NCBI GenBank assembly: GCA_039566865.1
Contig: CM076959.1
Span: 18,646,501-18,710,500, forward strand
From: Aurelia coerulea
Lineage: Eukaryota; Cnidaria; Scyphozoa; Semaeostomeae; Ulmaridae
DNA length: 64,000 nucleotides
Direction of reading: 5' to 3'
Shown: piece after piece, positions 61,301 to 64,000 of the stretch
Layout: every line of letters begins with the position of its first letter
Position numbering within the stretch: position 1 is the stretch's first letter
Made by a program: the position numbers and the translations under genes
The notes under the pieces: model-generated
Told to the model about the DNA's origin: nothing
Databases searched by the model: none
Seen by the model: only the letters and a program-made list of their open reading frames with translations

Positions 61301-63996
61301 ACCTTATCAGTTGTATCGTTAGTATTAGTTGCATTAGCACTCGTTGAGCTGTCATAATTGAAAGCGTCTTTATTTCCTGTTTCGCTCGCTGTTTTGTCTG
61401 TGCCATTCTCTGACCTCCCTTTCCCAGTTTCAGTATTTGGTTGTGGAGAATCTAATGTAATGGTTCCTTCACTTTCCCCCGTCACGTCCTTGGTTTCGTC
61501 TTTAACCCCTTCTTCCTTCTTTGCGGATTCCCCTCCCTTCTCTGCCCGCTCATTCTCCTTCTCCACATTTTCAATCGAAGTACTATTATTCCCCTGTTCT
61601 TTACTTTCTCCAAGAGCAACTGTCGTATTAGCATTACTTGGTTCATTTTGCCTCTCTTCGTTAGGGACGGTCTCAAATGAAATCCTTGGTTCATTAGGTA
61701 TTGTCTCATACGTCAACTGTTCCTTGTTTTGCTCCGCCTGAGACCCATTTTTCCCTTTTATACTATGGGACAAACCTTCCCTTCTGCTTCCTCTAATGAA
61801 CTTCATTATCTTCGGTTTCATCATGCTCATGCTAACTTGTTCTCCGAGTTTTGCTGTTCCGGTCGTCTTAGCATTGCTCTTAGGAGCAGTCTCTTTCGGA
61901 GTCTGTGGACTTCCGATGTTTACATACCCGGGTTTCTTTGGCTGTGTAAAGCTCTCTCTTTTACTTCCATAGTCTGGTGCTATCATATTACCGTGAACTT
62001 GAGTAGCTGGATGGTTTCCTACGAAGGGTGCTACGTTCGGTATTTCTTGTGGGAAATGATCAGCAACTGGAGATCCAGGCTGAGAAATAGCATCATTTCC
62101 TACATTCAGGTCTGGACCAGCCACCACCCCCTCTCCAAATCCATCACCATGAGGATCTGTGTGAGTCAGGAACGGGGGATCAACATGTTCATTTTGTCTT
62201 GCCTTTTTTATCAACTCTACATCTTTTGCATCGAGATGGACATTATTTTCATCTGAATTATCCCCCGGGTGTATCTCATCTTTTATTGTGTGGAATTCTT
62301 CATTTTCAAGTCCATGCGCTCCTGCGTCTGGGTTTATCATGAACTCACCTCCGTGCTCATCAAAGCCATGCACACCATGCGTGTTATGCGTGTCGTGCTC
62401 TGAGTATGTGACACTGTGATCTCCGTGATATTCAGGTACGACGTTACTCTGCGTGTTAGAATGGTGTAATTCAGGTGCGATTCCAGCTGCGTGTTCGTGT
62501 CCGTGCAAATCACTTGCAAATTCATCTTGAATGTCGTGAACATCGTGTGCTTCTTGAGCGAGTTCATCCTTCATGCCGTGGGCATGCTCGATATCGTGTC
62601 CGAATTCTGATACTTCACCATGCCCAATATCGTGTCGGCTATCGTGTAGTCCTTCGTGAAACCCTTCGTGCAATCCCTGATGCCCAATTCCTCCGTGTAA
62701 ATCTGTCATTGGGTTTTCCCCATGATACTCAGGAACAACGTTACTATGGATATTCCCTTCAGTCAACTCAGGGGCGATTCCCCCATCGTGGTAATCCCTG
62801 TGATCATCATGAAATGATTCGTGTAAATCATGATGTGGTACGTCATGCACCTCATGCACGTGCTCGTGAATAACTGGGTGATGATGATGATCAACAATCG
62901 TTTCCCCATCATTGATACCGATTTCGTTCGATCCATGTGCAATCCCCCCATGTTCCTCGTGCACAATATGCGTAACAGGGTGATGGTCAAACCCATTAAC
63001 TCCATCGTGAAACTCATTCCCATCATCCATTGCGTGAAAATTGACATGCAGGCCAGGATCGTGGACTTCTTCAGTATGCAATGATATTGCGTGATTACTG
63101 ATTCCATGATCGTCAACGATATCATGATCAATCATTCCATGATCATGCTCTGCGACACTGATTTCATGTTCAATACCGGCATGATCGCTGACTCCATGAT
63201 CCAGTCCATGATCGCTAGTCACGTGATCAGTAAATTCATGAACAGCTTCCCCATGGTCAAGGAATCTATTATCGATGGCTGCGTGATCATTGATTCCATG
63301 TTCAATGCCTGTATGATCAGTGATTGCTTGTTCAATGACTGAAGTCCCACCATGCTCAATCACTGCATGATCACCGTTATGATCAGTGATTGCTTGTTCA
63401 ACGACTGAAGTCCCACCATGTTCAATCACTGCATGATCACCGTGCTCGATCCCTGAAATGTCATTGGTTCCTTGCCCAATCGCTGCATTTCCATTGGCTC
63501 CGTTTCCACCATCAATGTGATTCAAATCACTCTCCATAATATGTTCTGCTCCATCTGCATGATTATCATTATATCGACCAACAACATGATTATCATGATA
63601 TCCCTCAGAGACTGATGCATAACCATGCCCATCGTCCGTTAAGTGTACGGCTCCGTCTTCGTGTCCGGCTCCGTCTTCTTGTCCGAGATCGCCATGGGAG
63701 TCCTCATGAAGATGAATTTCGTGAAGGCCATGTTCCGAGCCTTCGTGGCCAACCTCGCTCCAGTGATCTGAACCGAGGCCATCATGATGTGTGTCTGCGA
63801 AGTTCAAAGCATGGTCATCAATTCTGCCATGCGCATCAGCCATGACATGGATTTCCCCATGTGGAGAAGCTATATGCTCTATGGTTTCGTGTTCTTGGCC
63901 GTGTTCATGTTCTTGATTTAAATCAACATTTTCGTGTTCATGTGCGTGTTCGTGCTCGTGCGTAAATTCAACACCATCCATGAAATTATCTGACAT
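58318..63996 (-). CDS. Giant His-rich / Lys-Glu-rich disordered protein (unknown function)
   Basis: One uninterrupted 1892-codon frame; I recognise no family. Residues 1 to about 615 are extraordinarily rich in His, Asp, Glu and Gly (12 His in the first 60, mostly as EH or DH pairs), with internal duplications such as GDHAVIEHGGTSV (22-residue unit twice, 63310-63441) and SNVVPEYHG (twice). About 615-760 is a linker containing MKPKIMKFIRGSRR. About 760-1620 is Lys/Glu/Ser/Asn-rich with no hydrophobic core, including a seven-residue repeat of the form KPAEGEx near 1505-1577. The last 65 residues are strongly basic. No signal peptide or membrane helix is seen. Metal binding by the His region and nuclear targeting by the tail are inferences. 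The ATG is four bases from the window edge, so an upstream extension or intron is possible. Confidence 0.8.
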   Translation of the reverse strand: MSDNFMDGVEFTHEHEHAHEHENVDLNQEHEHGQEHETIEHIASPHGEIHVMADAHGRIDDHALNFADTHHDGLGSDHWSEVGHEGSEHGLHEIHLHEDSHGDLGQEDGAGHEDGAVHLTDDGHGYASVSEGYHDNHVVGRYNDNHADGAEHIMESDLNHIDGGNGANGNAAIGQGTNDISGIEHGDHAVIEHGGTSVVEQAITDHNGDHAVIEHGGTSVIEQAITDHTGIEHGINDHAAIDNRFLDHGEAVHEFTDHVTSDHGLDHGVSDHAGIEHEISVAEHDHGMIDHDIVDDHGISNHAISLHTEEVHDPGLHVNFHAMDDGNEFHDGVNGFDHHPVTHIVHEEHGGIAHGSNEIGINDGETIVDHHHHPVIHEHVHEVHDVPHHDLHESFHDDHRDYHDGGIAPELTEGNIHSNVVPEYHGENPMTDLHGGIGHQGLHEGFHEGLHDSRHDIGHGEVSEFGHDIEHAHGMKDELAQEAHDVHDIQDEFASDLHGHEHAAGIAPELHHSNTQSNVVPEYHGDHSVTYSEHDTHNTHGVHGFDEHGGEFMINPDAGAHGLENEEFHTIKDEIHPGDNSDENNVHLDAKDVELIKKARQNEHVDPPFLTHTDPHGDGFGEGVVAGPDLNVGNDAISQPGSPVADHFPQEIPNVAPFVGNHPATQVHGNMIAPDYGSKRESFTQPKKPGYVNIGSPQTPKETAPKSNAKTTGTAKLGEQVSMSMMKPKIMKFIRGSRREGLSHSIKGKNGSQAEQNKEQLTYETIPNEPRISFETVPNEERQNEPSNANTTVALGESKEQGNNSTSIENVEKENERAEKGGESAKKEEGVKDETKDVTGESEGTITLDSPQPNTETGKGRSENGTDKTASETGNKDAFNYDSSTSANATNTNDTTDKVASLGSGVLDSDNNDVTGQSGKSKTSEIKGSETKEVSADEFVSEFATNDRSEGGESRTEEGKEDGKDKEDKSSGETDKEMKKTEEDKAKKVGEIKGKKTKDDKQSMKTRKETKQIEGDKGSETKKVKEDKENENKEDKEKGKVSEDNRETKQEIKSVEEKKEKETKNVKTEKGSKDVKKENEKSHAGNEKDKGKGKDGSKDEQKKAGKVKEQSSEIRTADETFSQDSKEEKDGKSKNAVKGKNEAKEKESNKNEENKKETGKDKKVEETKNKTVEMQKYYDSKQEKEDASSKNEEINKKKKDLNKSKAKGKKGGEGNKEKDKEDAGVQEHTGDLGTAKATGGDAESNPGGAKRVDKPKENESTLDSKSDGEKVKKDDKKLEKVAKENTSEDKKITDEKKVEETVKESDKKIGKDKSGESRNNTVNTGESQHKQHGQGETNDVNNGTKTDSYGLNGGPGDVNSYADNQSENKTQENGQGNEEIEKVDDAGGDIAPEEVNANSEGSSGENKGTEVVGVDGEGSGFERVEPQESDQSSESKAAEKGEEMKNEKNTANVAVDKEEWKSKDNAEKQETELKPEASQASGSAAGEAKQEEGGVKQVEEDKKPEEGETKQAEGESKPAQGEVKQAEGEMTNGETKPVEAESKPAEGEAKQADGESKQAEGGSKPAEGETKQAEESQPEKPKETSQQDTVHVKVQDTVSEVQANQGPTQSPSQMYMTGDNNSHQDGALVTTPTESVATQGGSNEITTDKGSHELDGIAKSEGNYLEGSSSGSKDRKIKSDAYGPGNTEAFVEAELDGESDKTDSETDPAQGAQWKFHGNDTVEVDGAETTTVQTRDDEPTKPDSEEKELFGGVTTQEPDVELSPTTKVSYATLDDVTDESGTRIGEEMVALKGAALNMDTAPKESQSSISKRNKQPRKGKNVLGKKKNYRKWKEKVNKKTKQNKTKNMSNIVKRMRLSRRNFLPHFDNEIAKSRRRVLSLRSLYRRFIEEMR

Positions 63997-64000
63997 AACA

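Noticed and set aside
58402..63845. Many plus-strand frames of 60-186 residues opposite the His-rich gene
   Set aside because: They are antisense shadows of a strongly biased codon composition; none has a domain or good start.

Overview
The window is animal nuclear DNA. Genes are split by many GT-AG introns, there are class A GPCR, AMPK-related kinase and HAD-phosphatase genes, and about half of the sequence is non-LTR retrotransposon, Penelope-like and foldback/MITE debris. There are no prokaryotic features. The mix of low-GC DNA, dense MITEs and a single-exon neuropeptide-type GPCR suggests a marine invertebrate, perhaps a cnidarian; that is a guess, not something the sequence proves.

Layout. 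(1) 1-8.4 kb: repeats only. A 5'-truncated, internally deleted non-LTR retrotransposon sits inside a Mutator-like foldback element, followed by further foldbacks. (2) 8.5-23.3 kb (+): one 15-exon gene for a 1047-residue AMPK-related Ser/Thr kinase. Its promoter has two perfect cAMP-response elements next to a TATA box; its tail has a UBA-like segment, a 27-residue repeat that reiterates the PKA-type motif RRLS, and two RVxF-type PP1 docking motifs. A possible alternative last exon lies at 30.5 kb. (3) 23.3-31.9 kb: repeats, including a 21-bp minisatellite open on both strands and a foldback with clustered CTTTCGGAC motifs. (4) 31.95-33.2 kb (+): an intronless class A GPCR. (5) 34.8-44.7 and 47.2-55.0 kb (+): two tandem phosphoglycolate/pyridoxal-phosphatase-like HAD genes, each nine exons of identical lengths coding 305 residues. 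Their introns hold most of the mobile DNA, including a three-layer nested insertion at 40-41.2 kb. (6) 55.1-58.3 kb: a near-perfect palindrome and a chain of unexplained splice-site pairs. (7) 58.3-64.0 kb (-): one 1892-codon open frame for an unusual protein with a His/Asp/Glu-rich N-terminal third, a Lys/Glu/Ser-rich middle and a basic C-terminus.

The two phosphatase genes are paralogues with a shared job. The kinase, GPCR and His-rich gene have no obvious functional link to them. The strongest candidates for something undescribed are the cAMP-themed kinase gene (CRE promoter plus reiterated PKA-type sites plus PP1 docking motifs) and the His-rich giant protein. Exons were assigned by eye from splice consensus, phase and homology; all 15 kinase exons and both sets of nine phosphatase exons keep phase without a stop.
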